64,000 bases of DNA, from the NCBI GenBank assembly GCA_963970005.1, contig CAXAMN010005280.1, positions 272,332 through 336,331 of the forward strand, read 5' to 3'. This stretch comes from Durusdinium trenchii. Taxonomy: Eukaryota; Sar; Dinophyceae; Suessiales; Symbiodiniaceae. Below the pieces are notes generated by a model. The model ran no database searches and was not told the origin of the DNA. It saw only the letters and a list, made by a program, of their open reading frames with translations. Below, in pieces: positions 1 through 11,469 of this stretch (within the stretch, counting starts at the first letter, position 1; each line of letters starts with the position of its first letter). The position numbers were made by a program, and so were the translations under genes.

Positions 1-2084
1 AAGGGGGTGAGTTCCGCATTGCACCTCCTCTTCAGCTTCCTGAGGCTCAGTAAGCCCTAGGGCTTCCTGCGGAGCGTGAAAGTCGAAAAATAGATGTCGG
101 TTCATTTTTGAACGAATCACTTCGCATTTGGATGATTCGCCTGCTTCGCTGCTGCATCTGCTTTGCGGGCCTATTGGACAAACCGGATGAAAGGCTAGCT
201 GCTCGAGCTCTTCGAGCACGCCTTTTTCCTCTCTTTACGGATCTGGACGGCTTTCTCTCTGTTTGCCTGCCAAGCCGTCTCAATAACTTTGAGTGGCAAG
301 TAAAATACCCTTGCCGGGCAACCTTCTTCTTTGCATCTTTCCTGAGAAACTGATTGGTCACCAGCCTACCCATTCCAAGACCCAGAGTTCACAACATGCC
401 AAAACTATCCAAAACCGATGAACCTCAACACAGGATTTCTAACACAACCAGCTGCAACTTGAAGAGCGCACAGCGGGCAGGGCAGTGTCAAGTGCACCCA
501 AATGCGTGTGAGCCACCAGAAGCTATGGGGGCAGTCGTGGCATTGAGCGATCTCTAGCCTTCTCTCAATGACAATTATAATGAACCTACAACTTCCCAAA
601 TGGAACGAGCTATACACAAGTCTTAAATCGAGGCTACGTCACGTCCACCTTCTTTCTCCCCCAGTCTTGCACACAAGTGTTGCACGCACAGGCTTCATTT
701 TGGAGTTTGCCGTCACATTTCGCCACAGCAAGTGAGGGTGGAGGATGGTGTAAGGAATGAATCGAAGGGACAAAGGGTTCCCGTGTGGCGTTGGATGACG
801 GCCGAGGCTACAAAATTGTGCAAAAATTGTGACAACTGTTTGCTGACTGTTACAGGTAATACGACAAACCCAAACTGTATATGTATAACATGTATATGTA
901 TGTGTAAATATTAGTATATATACGAGTACTTGTAACTTGTACAATCTTGTACCGATACTGTATGAACAATGTATAAACGCATGATTGGGAATGCGTGTCA
1001 AACAACGAAATCAAGGCGGCCACTTGGTGGCAAACATCATGACAGCTTGCGACAGGGGTCTGTTCCAATTGGTCGATCCATGACTCATCCAAAGGCTCCT
1101 CCACCTTCCGGGACAAACTTGTTCGCACAGGCAATGCAAGGTAGCAAAAACTGGAGATCCTTTGTTTTGACCGCTGCACTTCATTATATAAACCGGTCCT
1201 CCTTCTCTGGTTGAGCCTTAGCATAAAATATGGAGATTCTTGGATCATGTCTTCGAATTCCGTGAGACTCTGGCGGCTTTCTCTGCAGCCTCCCTGGCTG
1301 CAGCTTCCTCAAAAGGCACTGGCTGGAACACAAATGAACCAAAGCTCACCGCCACCTCGCCTTCCGCAGCTGAAGTCGCTTCCTACACCCGACACAATCA
1401 GTCGCTCAACCCCCGAGTCCCCCCCAATCAGTTTGCTTGAACTTCACCCCTCAGAATCTGTCCTGGCGCGCTCCTGCGAAGGGGCAAGAGGTACCTAGTG
1501 GTCAACAGTGCAAAACCGAGTTGCTCGTCAATCTGCAATCACTGAGATGCGCACCGCTGGAGATGGTTTTGTATGCCGCACAGCTGCCAAGCCAGGTCCG
1601 ACGAGATTCCTTCGTTGTTTTCTCCCTTTCTGCTGGCTTGGCTTAGCTGCAGATCTAACACCAAACGTTAAAACTGAATCCCAGGATCATCATCAGTTCA
1701 GTCGGCAATTCAATAGCATCTCCCGCAAGGTGTGAGCCACCACCTCGCCAGTGCTATGGAAGCGCTTGATTTGCACATAGGTCATTCTGCAAGTGCAATT
1801 GCGCCAGGTCTGAGTTTGCATCCATAGCTCATAGTGAGCGGATCCCAGTGCCTGATTGTTTCACGACAAGGCTGTCGAGTGGAGGTTTTGGCCAACTTTA
1901 TCGATTGCAGCCAAAGCAACAAATCGTCAGGCACATGGCCTTCAGAGGCCTTGCGTAGTGAACAAAATGTAAATGAAAGATCAATCTGCACGTAGCGGTG
2001 TAACATGCACGGTGTACGCCCAAAAGTTTTGTGACTTACAAGAAGAATGATGAAGAAATGTGCAAAGGTCTAAAGCGGGATGAA

Positions 2085-2101
2085 TTATATATATATATAT
2101 A
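2085..2101. repeat. (TA)n microsatellite
   Basis: Uninterrupted alternating T and A run of about 17 bases. Confidence 0.9.
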
Positions 2102-2676
2102 CTGTGCTTCCATATTTGTTTGTTTCCCCAAGCTGCGCAGCCAGCAAACCCTTGCCTCAATAATCTGCGCCTCAGCATGCAACCCGCAGTCGGCCGCGCA
2201 AAGCTAACATGGGAAACTGAAACAGTGTCAAAAACACAAATCGACAAACCGAATCAAACCGAGCGACTGCCGCTTTCATGAATGGACTTGGTTTGTACGC
2301 AGGCGCATCCGCCTGCTCCTGTCGAGAAGCATGGCTTACCAGGGCTATCAGAAAAGCCACTGAGTTATGTTCCGTTTTGTTTGACTTTCCTGTGCGTATC
2401 ACGCCAGAATTGGCAACGTAACACCCTCTCCTCATGAGCACAAGCTTCTGGTTTGGCCATCTCGCACAACCACACAACTTCTCCTGCCAGCAATGCTGGT
2501 CAAGTCAGGCAGGCTCTCATAGCCAGGAGTTTTGTTACATGTGCCATCGTAGAAGTAGCCATCACAAACTAGGTCGGTGACTTAGAGCAAAATATGCAAC
2601 AAGGTCATCAACTCCAAATATTTAACGAGGAGCAACACCAGCAGCAAAGCCAGAACGAACAGGCCATCGGGAAGGC

Positions 2677-2687
2677 CTTGAGCCAAA
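2677..2687 (-). other. Spliced-leader 3'-end-like 11-mer
   Basis: The minus strand reads TTTGGCTCAAG, identical to the last 11 bases of the conserved dinoflagellate spliced leader. Relict leaders mark genes that re-entered the genome from trans-spliced mRNA. No convincing reading frame follows it, so this could be an orphan relic or chance. An 11-mer is expected about 0.03 times in 64 kb on both strands. Confidence 0.35.
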
Positions 2688-2709
2688 GTCCCACAGTGTA
2701 AGCAACACC

Positions 2710-2730
2710 GTTGTTGTTGTTGTTGTTGTT
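2710..2730. repeat. (GTT)n microsatellite
   Basis: About seven tandem copies of the trinucleotide TTG/GTT. Confidence 0.9.
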
Positions 2731-3534
2731 TGATTCATTGAGGGGCTCCTGCGGCTCCTTGGTGGGGGAAAAATATTCGGTGTCGCATCCTCTTGTTCAC
2801 TGGCCCACAATCAACATACCACACGTCTTGCAATGATATTGCCCCGGCCATCAAACGCCAACGGAATGCCACTCCTTGAAGCTGCACACCCCAAACACTG
2901 TATGAGTTGCAAGATTTGGAAAAAAACGGAAGGATGCTACGCCTACGTCGCTGCACAAGTCTAGACTCATACGACGCTCAGTCTCATTGGTGACTTGCCC
3001 TATCCTCAAGATGAGATTGGTTCTTCGGCTCTCCATGAGTTTATTCTTCGCACACTGATTGACCAAATCTCGTGACATTGATGCTGCTTTTTGTGCTCTT
3101 CCTGAAGGCCCAATGCATCACCTTCCTTCCTGTAATCCCATGGATTTCTCCCCAACCGGCCCACCACGTTCTGTGGTTCCTCTATATACGGTATACGTTT
3201 GTTTCCGTCACTTGCCCTTTTACATGACACCTTCGATGTCACAATGTCTACCTGGCCGTTCAGAACCTGCACCTTGTCCTGTTCAATACGCTTCCTCATC
3301 TTCACCCCCAACATCACCTTCACATCCACCGCCAAGTTTGTGCCCTGGTCGCCTACATAGCGCTTCCATTAGGTCAACTCATTGTATGCCCTACCTAGCC
3401 TACTCGGTTTACTGGATGCCAACAGTGCTCCTCACGCCATCTCCTCCGAGGAAAAGGACGCGCTTTGGTGCAAGACCATTGACTTCAATTTCACTTCAAT
3501 TCTCAGAACTTCACAGGCTGTGCAATGTGCTTCC

Positions 3535-3571
3535 CTCCTCCCTGTCCTCCCTGTCCTCCCTGTCCTCCCTT
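3535..3571. repeat. 9-bp CCTCCCTGT tandem repeat
   Basis: About four head-to-tail copies of a 9-base pyrimidine-rich unit. They give repeating LPVLPV / PPCPPC peptides in the overlapping frames, which is why long open frames appear here. Confidence 0.8.
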
Positions 3572-6221
3572 CCTCTTCTTCTTCCTTCATCCACTCGTCT
3601 GTCACACCTTGTATATTCTTTGCGCATTGCTTTGCCTCGTCCGCCTCTGCTCAACATGTTGCTGGAAACGGCGCTCTTTCCCCCTTCTGCGCCTTCTTTT
3701 TTGGACTTCATATCTAGCTATCTACGAATAAAACTTGGATTCCTGATCTTGGATTGGCTCATCCTGCGCTTGTTGAACATTCCTCTACTGCGGGACCTGA
3801 TTCTATCTGTCATCCTCCCGTTGGACGGGTTGTGTGGGCAATCAGACACCACGGTTCCTTCGACTCCCTCATACATTTAGCATGTCAGCTCCAGTCTCTT
3901 GACTAACCCTGCACAATCCGGTTCACTTCTTCCTGGCCAAGGGCGAAGGACTTGCAGGGATCTTGCTCCGGATCCCAACTCGAGCACCCCTCCAGCATGT
4001 GCTCTGACGTCATCAGCTTTACTCGCTCAACTCCTCCGGCACGGGGCCGGGCTGCTTCTTCTCCACCTGTCACTTTGCGCTCTCGCTCACCTTCACCAGC
4101 TCGCCCACCTCCTCCTCTCTGAACGTTTGTACAGAGCCCGTGTACATGTTTACATCTTATTACCTCTTTGGATCAAATGATTGATCCAAAGAGCCCTATT
4201 GTGCACGAGTACTGAACCTCACTGGTTCGTTGGCATTGTACAATACTGACCTACTAGTAGTAGGGGACGCCAGGGGGGTAAGTGAGGCTGGCATCAACGA
4301 AGACCTTCACTGTTTCCTGTGATATGTACTCCGGACACGGAGCACACTTGAGTACACATACCTCCGCAAAGGTGATCGGTGATGACTGACAATTCCCCAC
4401 TTGGTCCATCTTGGTCCCGTGCATAAGTAGAACAAACATGATTGCTTGCGTTTGCAACAACTCATTGACTGATGCGAAACCACGAATCAAATCTTTTCAA
4501 GTCTACATAGGCCTTCATGACTAACGCAAACATGTTTTATCTCCACTTTGCAGCTCCAAGGACAGGATGTGCTTGCAACCGCCTGCCAGGGCAGGGCGGC
4601 AAAACAAGCACTGGCAGAATCTCACAAACCATTTTTGTGGGTCTCTCTTAACTTCAGTGCAACCCTGTGACTGAAAACAACATCATTACCTTACGACTGC
4701 CTGCTAACTTGCACCAGGCCCACTTCTAGAATGCAAAGTGTGCATGTCTTTTGCGAAGTGCCCCAGAAAATCCCAGGAGCCTGTGAAGAGACCATCACAA
4801 AGCGCAGCATCCAACCTGCGGACATTTTTTGAGGTACGTGCAGTACGGTTGTGCGCGGCTATTGCATGGTCAAATTTGTGAGCTTCCTATCGCTTCTCAA
4901 TGTGCTGGAACTACCGTTTTTCTGTCCCCTATCGTTTGCCAGGGCTTGGGGCATGACAGCACATGAATGAAACACTCTTATGCAATTGTGATAATCACTG
5001 ATTTTGAAGACACTTTATATTATGCCAGACTGCGAATCCTTGCAACTCCGGCACCGGGACAAGGTAGCTGCGTTCATACTGCAACTATGTTGCACAGTAA
5101 GTAGTAGCTCATTGAAAGCCAAACCCTGCCAATCATTTCTTCCCTGCCTGTCTGCAAAAATATGAGACCACCATTGGCACTACCAACCTGCAAGACGTTT
5201 GTGGCTAGCTTCCAAAAATGTGAGGCTCACCACCACTGGAGCAATCTTCATCCAAATCCATCATACAGTAGCTGAGGATATCCATGGGCATGAGCTAGCA
5301 CAGCAGCTTGATCTCACATAAATCTTGCTCCCCTGGGAGGGGCAGCGGTTGCCATTCCCATGTCTAACAAGCCTGGCGTGGCTAAGAAGCCACAACAGTC
5401 TAGTGAGCAAATGAATCAGACCCGGACCGGAGCACAAACCTTATGCCTTATGCCATCTTGTGCCTATGCCAAAATCTGACCAAAAGGCCATAGAGAGACT
5501 AGGGACAGTGACGAGAATCGGGGACCCCCAAAATGCATCATGAGCAGGAGCTAAAACTACAACCACAACAACCATGTGACCATGTCTGCAGTCTCGATAT
5601 TCTCCAACCAATTACCTTTCAAAGCACAAAAACAATGAAATGTCTCCTTCCATCTCCTTCCTCCAAATGTCGTCACAACTTGCTTCAGTGACTCAAGTAC
5701 CCTTGACCCTTTTGCTCGACGTCTCTAGCGACTCTAGGGTCTTGACAGCTGCAGTTGGCCTGAGGTCCGTCAAGCCATGTGCTCTTCAGTACACTAGTTT
5801 CAAGAATCGCAGAGCGGTCCGGACTTCAATTTGCTTAATTTTTCATGCGCTTGCGTCATTAGCATAACAAGCCAGCCAACGCATGCTTCGCACAGACGTT
5901 GCAGCGGGCATCGGAATAAAACGTGCACCTTCTGTCCACAAGCCCCCATCTTACACTGAGCGCTGCCAAGATGGAAGCATCCCAGCATTTAAAGACACGG
6001 CGTAGGGCGTCTGAGGGCCAAACGGAGCCAAAGTCATATTTGGGCCAGGCAAAGGCGCAGTCAGTGGCTCCAAGATCTGTTCCGAATCGTTAGGCACGAA
6101 GCCAAGGAATTCATTGTTTGAACCTCCAGACCGGTTACCGGACTCAGTGGGGGAGTTGTGGCGTTTTCTGAACAAGTTGCCCACACATCGCTTATAGGAG
6201 AGCGCGAACGGAGTGAAACGC

Positions 6222-6485
6222 CTATTGAATCATGTTCTGGGCACATTGATGCCCGCCTAGTTTCAATTTCAGCTGCACGGCGTCGAATTTCATCCACGCG
6301 GCTTCTTCCATTCTTGTCAACAGCTTGCGCTGCTTCACCGCTCCTTGTTCTTGAAGCTTGGAAAGGTTCAGCGCCGGGAAATGTTCGAGCCGGATAGGTG
6401 CTCCCAATGACTCTCGACTCTGTGCTTGGACATGGCCCACAGTTGCCAAGTAGATTCCTTCTTGGAGAATGTTCTTGGATGTCAT
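6222..6485 (-). CDS. Possible coiled-coil exon, unassigned
   Basis: The minus-strand frame has a charged, heptad-like stretch (NLSKLQEQGAVKQRKLLTRM, about residues 39-58) and no frame interruption over 264 bases. A second charged stretch (DEIRRRAAEIETRRA) lies in another frame of the same strand, so the true frame is uncertain. It could be an exon of the same gene as 6569-7102. I recognise no family. Confidence 0.15.
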   Translation of the reverse strand: MTSKNILQEGIYLATVGHVQAQSRESLGAPIRLEHFPALNLSKLQEQGAVKQRKLLTRMEEAAWMKFDAVQLKLKLGGHQCAQNMIQ

Positions 6486-6568
6486 GAAAGCCTTGGCTCA
6501 AGTATGCAAGCACCCCAAGTCATAAGCTGCATGTTTCTGCTTAGGCTACGTATAACATTGGGAACCCA

Positions 6569-7102
6569 CTAAAAAAATTGCAAAGTTCTGGCCCTGTCAC
6601 GCAGTCTAGACCTCAATTTTGCGGCCGGCCCGTCCAACAACATCACTTGAACGTTCGCACTGCCAGTCTCACAAGCAACATGCTTTTCCAACGACACGGC
6701 CGGAGATTTTGCCAGAACTTCTTCAGCATCTGGCGAAGTACGGCGAGGGCTGGCACTGTGGCTGGCATCATGGGTGGGCGAAGTCTTCTTCAAGCCAACC
6801 CAACTCTCTGCTTGTCCTTCTGTGAATATTTGTTGCAAGCATTTCATCAAATCACTGTGGCGATTCTGGAAACAGCGCAGCTTCGCCGTGGACTGTTTTT
6901 TCAGGTGCACGGCTGTCACGGCATCGTGGTCTTTGTTTGTGCCGTATGTCGGAGCAGGTGCAGCCTTTGTTGAACTAAATGACCTCAGCCTCTCGACTGT
7001 TCCTTCGTGCAGTTGCTCAAGGCTTGCGCAACGCTCCGCCAGGATGGCAAGGCTTCCTCGCAACTCAGATATCCGCAGCTGACAAGCTTGAATCTGCGAC
7101 AT
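6569..7102 (-). CDS. Possible coiled-coil exon, unassigned
   Basis: A 177-codon frame whose first 40 residues look like a coiled coil: Leu/Ile/Ala spacing with charged residues, as in QLRISELRGSLAILAERCAS. A Ser/Pro/Lys-rich tail follows. No catalytic motif is visible. Together with 6222-6485 it could be part of a minus-strand structural-protein gene with introns. The alternative is that it is simply a long chance frame in moderately GC-rich DNA. Confidence 0.2.
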   Translation of the reverse strand: MSQIQACQLRISELRGSLAILAERCASLEQLHEGTVERLRSFSSTKAAPAPTYGTNKDHDAVTAVHLKKQSTAKLRCFQNRHSDLMKCLQQIFTEGQAESWVGLKKTSPTHDASHSASPRRTSPDAEEVLAKSPAVSLEKHVACETGSANVQVMLLDGPAAKLRSRLRDRARTLQFF

Positions 7103-7609
7103 GGAACTCGCGACTGAGGCAGTTCACCGCATTTGTGGGTAGACATGTACCAACAAATGGTACTATGATGTACTGTGGTATTTACGATGGCATGATGGGG
7201 AGCAATGAGTTTGCATTCCGAAACTGCTTGAAGACATGCATTCTATTAGTCAAATGCTTCAATGCGGTTTCTACTTGTTCAATGGTTGTGTGAATGCATT
7301 CTCGCAGCCAAACTTGCGTAGTTCAATCCGCACCACCTGCGACCACCCTGCCCTCATGCAGTTCTTTTGTGCCGCCCCCTGAGCAGCGCGCAGGCATCCA
7401 TGGCCAGTTGAGTCAAAGGAGGCCGCCCGTCCCCCTTCACCTCTTGAAAGAGCGAATGTTTGGCAGTGCTTTCCTACTTAGGGCCTGCAGTGTTTAGGTT
7501 GCATCTCTTGGCCGTCACAGGAATCGCATGTGAGTCCAAATTACTGTGAAAATGCATTCCTGCTCTGCCCGGCAGTCAAGAAATGATGTCTGCATTGAGG
7601 GCGCAAGGG

Positions 7610-7656
7610 GTGTGTGTGTGTGTGTCGTGTGTGTCTATATATATATATACATACAC
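7610..7656. repeat. (TG)n / (TA)n compound microsatellite
   Basis: Alternating TG run followed by TCGTGTGTGTC and an alternating TA run. Confidence 0.9.
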
Positions 7657-8494
7657 ATTCTAGCCATCTGTATATGCCTTTCGATGTTTTTCTATATCTG
7701 TGTGTCCTGTGTGATTGCAATGTTCTGGGTCACCACTTACGCCACCATATGGAATTCAGAGTCGACGTGGCACAATCAAGCGATGGGAAACCCACACAAT
7801 GATCTTTAGACTGCTCAGACGGGTGGTCGAAAAGCCTGCTGTATCTTCCCGCGTGTGCTGCCATCTCAGCACCGTCAATCACATGCAGATCCCAAGGATC
7901 TTCAACCTATGCACAGAAGAGCAACTGCGCTGACTCTTTTTGCCCGCCAGCTGGGAAGCAGTTGACACGCAATGCGTTGCAGAGTCGGACCCTTCAAAAG
8001 ACGGAGTCGAGCCAGCGAGCGACCTCGGGGTTCAACACAAAGAACCTACAGCCCGCTTAGGGGGAAAAAAATTCCTGGTTTCTCTTGTGCTCAAGTGTCA
8101 CAGAACAACCCAGTGCGCCAAAGAGACGATGAAGAACACCGGTGGAAAGCAGCAGGCCAATGCAGCAGATTTGCGGCCTTCATCTCCTGCACGCTGTGCA
8201 ACTTTGAGCGACTGGCAATCCCCAACGAAGCCGCGTCCAAAAGCATGCACATGCATGCAGGTTTGGACCCCACCTTCGTTTCGACGACAGTTACACACTT
8301 TGGCAACTCAACACGCACGATCTCGGCAAAGGGTTCATCCGGCACACCGCATCGCATGTCACCTCGTGCTTAAGCATCCGACACGCACGACCTCCGCAAA
8401 GAGTTCACTGCGCTCACCCCAAATTCGCGCTTCACTTCATGTTTGAACGACCTCTTCATCGTCACAACCAGCATTACAACCGCCTAGCGCGACA

Positions 8495-9722
8495 ATGGTA
8501 CTGCCGATACCTACCGAAGCAGCAGACAGTGATGCTGAGACAATACCCGGTGATCCGACACTTGTTCCTAAACCTATAGAAGAAGAAGAACCCGTCACCG
8601 GAGAAGAAGATGAAGAAGACAATGAGACAGATTCAGAGACATTTGACCCCGATGCTCTGTACATTGACGAGACACAATGGTCATACCTGACCGCTGAGCA
8701 CAAGCTTTGTTCCAACACAGCGTCTTTCTCAGTGCCTAGGTATATTGATTCAGTCCCAGTCAATGTTCGCACCGTTGAATCAACGTTTGTTTATGCAGGT
8801 GATGGCCACTACATTGACTTACATGCTAAACCGAACTACCGGTTTTCGCACCGGTCGCGCGCGAAGGATAAGTCAGACATTGAAGAAAGTGTATTCCGGA
8901 CTTGGTGAGGAAGACAAGGCATACTTGACTTTGTTTCAATCCACTGATGACAAGTTCGCCTGCTTGGTAGGAAAGAAGCGCAAGGAAGCAACACAACAAG
9001 AGAAACGTGAACTTGCCAAGCAATTCCTAGAAGCCAAGATGGCGGAAACGCAATCGTGGATCGACAATGATGTCTATGATCTTGTTGACACAAGAAAGAT
9101 GCAAGTCCGCAACTTTGTATCCGGAAGATGGGCTTTGACCCTGAAGCGCGACAAGGACGGTAAGTTCTTGAAGCGTAACGCCCGATGGGCTCTTAGAGGA
9201 TTTGAAGACAAGCAGAAACAGCAACAACAGACAGACAGATTCGCCTGCAGCTTCTAGATCTGGTTTTCGTTGCGTAACCCAGGTAGCTGCTAATCGTCGT
9301 TGGTCACTGTTTCACATGGGCTTGAAGACAGCGTTCCTGCAAGGAGAGGCATTTGATGAATCTCGTGATGTCATTTGCCAGATTCCGTCAGAACTAGGAT
9401 ATCCTCCATATATGGCCGCTCGACTTAAGAAGCCGGGATATGGTCTCAATGATGCACCCCGTAAATGGTGGAACGCAGTTGATAAGTCACTCACCAGTTA
9501 CGGCCTAGTTCCGACTCGTGCAGACCGCTGTACTTACACCCTCTACGGATCACAACAGACAAAGGCACGCACTAGCGGTATCAAGGAGAACAGAAACAGA
9601 ATGTCAGATGGACTGGCAACCCTTGACGCTGCACTTGAATATCTTATGGATCCCATTGCACGCAACAATGCAAATGGACGAGAAGTCCAAGGTTTCGTTT
9701 GTTTACACGTCGATGACTTAGG
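8495..9722 (+). pseudogene. Copia-type RT fragment (decayed)
   Basis: Three overlapping frames together give the end of the integrase-RT linker and the front of a Ty1/copia reverse transcriptase. Visible landmarks are SGRWALTLKRDKDGKFLKRN, KTAFLQGE (the D/K-TAFLQG palm motif), YGLNDAPRKWW, LVPTRADRCTY and CLHVDDL (the catalytic DD box). At least two frameshifts, near 8905 and 9235, break the frame. The sequence closely resembles the RT of the intact element at 23.6-25.8 kb (SGRW/TGRW, TAFLQGE, SDAPRRWW, LVPTRADRCTY, CLHVDDL), so it is a relative of that lineage. It stops abruptly at about 9722, just after the DD box, where a minus-strand copia relic begins. It cannot make a working polymerase. 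Confidence 0.85.
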
Positions 9723-10301
9723 TCTCCCGATCCGCGAGCAACATCCGGTGCTTCGACGAGCGCTTCTGGGAGTTGGGGTGGTTCATCCGGTTCATACCCA
9801 TGTTCAATAACAAGATCCATGACATCCTGATCAACAAGCTCATCAACACTGGCAGCCCTAACGCCATCTATCAATCGAAGGTGGTTGCTTGATATTGTAA
9901 GTCCCGGGCACAACCCTTCACGAATCATGTTGCACCTACCTTTGCAGGGAAAATGCAATCCGATGTCAGGCACAGCAATCTGGTGAACCCTCAGTGGTTG
10001 TATCTCTGCAGCGAAGTCCGACTCCATGACGTCCTTCAGCGGAAGCACTACGAACTCCTTCCTCCACACAATCGGGTTGAATGGCATATCCCAGAAAGAC
10101 TCCGGGATTGGACGTCGGCTCGAACCTGAGAGAAGACTTGACCTTGCTCGTCGGACCGATCCAGTAATCAACCCTCAACCCAAAAGGAACTAAAGGGCCT
10201 TTGAATTTCTCACTGAATCGTTGCGACCAAGGCGAACTACCCTCCCGGGCGTCGACAATGTTTTTGGCCACGCGCGCATGTCTGCGGCATGCGCCCAGCA
10301 C
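9723..10301 (-). pseudogene. Copia relic B2: post-integrase linker (decayed)
   Basis: The minus strand encodes pieces matching the region after the integrase core in element B. An example is PFGLRVDYWIGPTSKVKSSL, against PFGVRVDYWTGPKTKTKEKL at about 44.5 kb. It goes on through a 'P.SNPGVFLGY' box and an acidic linker (EHGYEPDEPPQLPEALVE). Several frame changes are needed to follow it. It runs into the plus-strand RT relic at about 9722, so RT, RNase H and the 3' LTR of this copy are missing. Confidence 0.75.
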
Positions 10302-10401
10302 AGTATTGGTGGTGGAGGCCTGCTTGCTCTAGGTTTACTCGAGCGCCGTCGATGACTGATCGAATGGACCTCTCGGCTACCGCATTGGTCTTACACACGT
10401 A

Positions 10402-10957
10402 CTACGCGTAGCTGGTTGCGATGAGCTCCGGTGAGTTGTCAGAGTAAAAGATTCCAACCTCATCGGTCGACTTGATGAAATGTTTAAATCCTGCAACGCA
10501 CTCCCAAGTTGAGCGTCTTGCGGAAGGGTGTACATACCTGAAGTCTGTTGCAACATCTTTTACAACCAGCGCTACTCGGGCTCCATCAATGTCTATCTCT
10601 TCATCGTCCCGGAGAATGACATGGTCGGCAGTCAGGCGCTGTCCAAACCTGTCAGCCTCGACTTGTGTGCATCCACCTTTACTGTAGGAAGGTCTTTTGG
10701 TCATCTTGGCTCTAGACTCTAGAGCATGCCTGGCAAAAGGGGTTCTTTGGAGTATGGGTCAACAAATGCTGAATTGACTGAGCTTCTTCCTTCAAAGCAA
10801 TCGTTCCCCGGCCGCGCTTGGGATCCAATGGCTTCTCAACCAAGCGATCATCCGATGGTTCTGGCTCCTCCTCAACGGGATCCTCACCAATCGGGTTGTC
10901 TTCATCATCCTCGACCTCAACAGCCTCTTCAGCCGGAGTTGCAGGAATTGGAACCAT
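10402..10957 (-). pseudogene. Copia relic B2: integrase fragment (decayed)
   Basis: Two minus-strand frames carry the integrase zinc-finger region (LLTHTPKNPFCQACSR) and the start of the catalytic core (ADHVILRDDEEIDIDGARVA, then YSDNSPEL). They match element B (LLTHVPKNPFCTTCSRAK, ADHLILRDDEE, YSDNAEEL) almost residue for residue. Frame breaks, and the lost stretch after SDN, show it is dead. Confidence 0.85.
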
Positions 10958-11001
10958 GGGTCGTGGTCCCCCTGGCCGGTTTGTCTTCCCATAAGGTTGA
11001 C

Positions 11002-11457
11002 CTATGGCGGAACACCAGTTGATGACGGCAAGTATGGAACGTAATCATCAACCTCAAGTTTCACCTTTGTACCATCAGGTTTCTTGAAATAGGGCCTACT
11101 AAACGCGGGCCAATGGAAGCTCCATCCGGCATCAATACAGCGTTGTCCAACCGACACGACGGCTGGGCTGCCATCGAGAACATGAGGTCTAATATCTGCG
11201 CCCAAAATAGGAGCATTGACCTTTGCTTGATCGGTGGCCTGAAACACACCGTTGGCAGTAAGAAGACTCGCTGGATTCGAAGATTGGGAAACTTCGTCCG
11301 AGTGAAGCATGCGCCTAGATACAAGATCATGTGCACTACCCGTGTCAGCAATCCATGCAATCTCAGTAGCAGGGACTGAAGTTGATGATCTCACCCCAAA
11401 ACACAACGTCGGAGTTGCAAAGGTACGAACATGCTGCAGGCAATGAACAAAGCTCAT
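11002..11457 (-). pseudogene. Copia relic B2: aspartic protease fragment
   Basis: A 151-codon frame contains WIADTGSAHDLVSRRML, the retroviral-type aspartic protease active-site box (D-T-G-S). Then come LLTANGVFQATDQA and a C-terminal VDDYVPYLPSSTG. Element B has the same order (WIADTGSANDLVS, LLTANGVFQANDQA, KDYVPYLPSTSG). The active-site triad is preserved, but the surrounding polyprotein frame is broken on both sides. Confidence 0.85.
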
Positions 11458-11469
11458 TCCTGACGGCGT

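Larger units (their letters stand above)
1..6220. other. Gene-poor region with no supported gene
   Basis: I see no open frame here with a recognisable domain. The longest is a 273-codon stretch at 3059-3880, rich in Pro, Ser and Leu, which comes from pyrimidine-rich low-complexity DNA. The DNA holds short microsatellites and one 11-base spliced-leader-like string, listed separately. Short exons of an intron-rich gene could be missed by eye. Confidence 0.5.

Noticed and set aside
3059..3880. 273-codon plus-strand frame
   Set aside because: Low-complexity Pro/Ser/Leu sequence over a pyrimidine-rich repeat; no domain and equally long overlapping frames.
6490..6500. TTGGCTCAAG on the plus strand as a second spliced-leader relic
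   Set aside because: Only 10 bases match and no downstream coding sequence follows; too weak to call.
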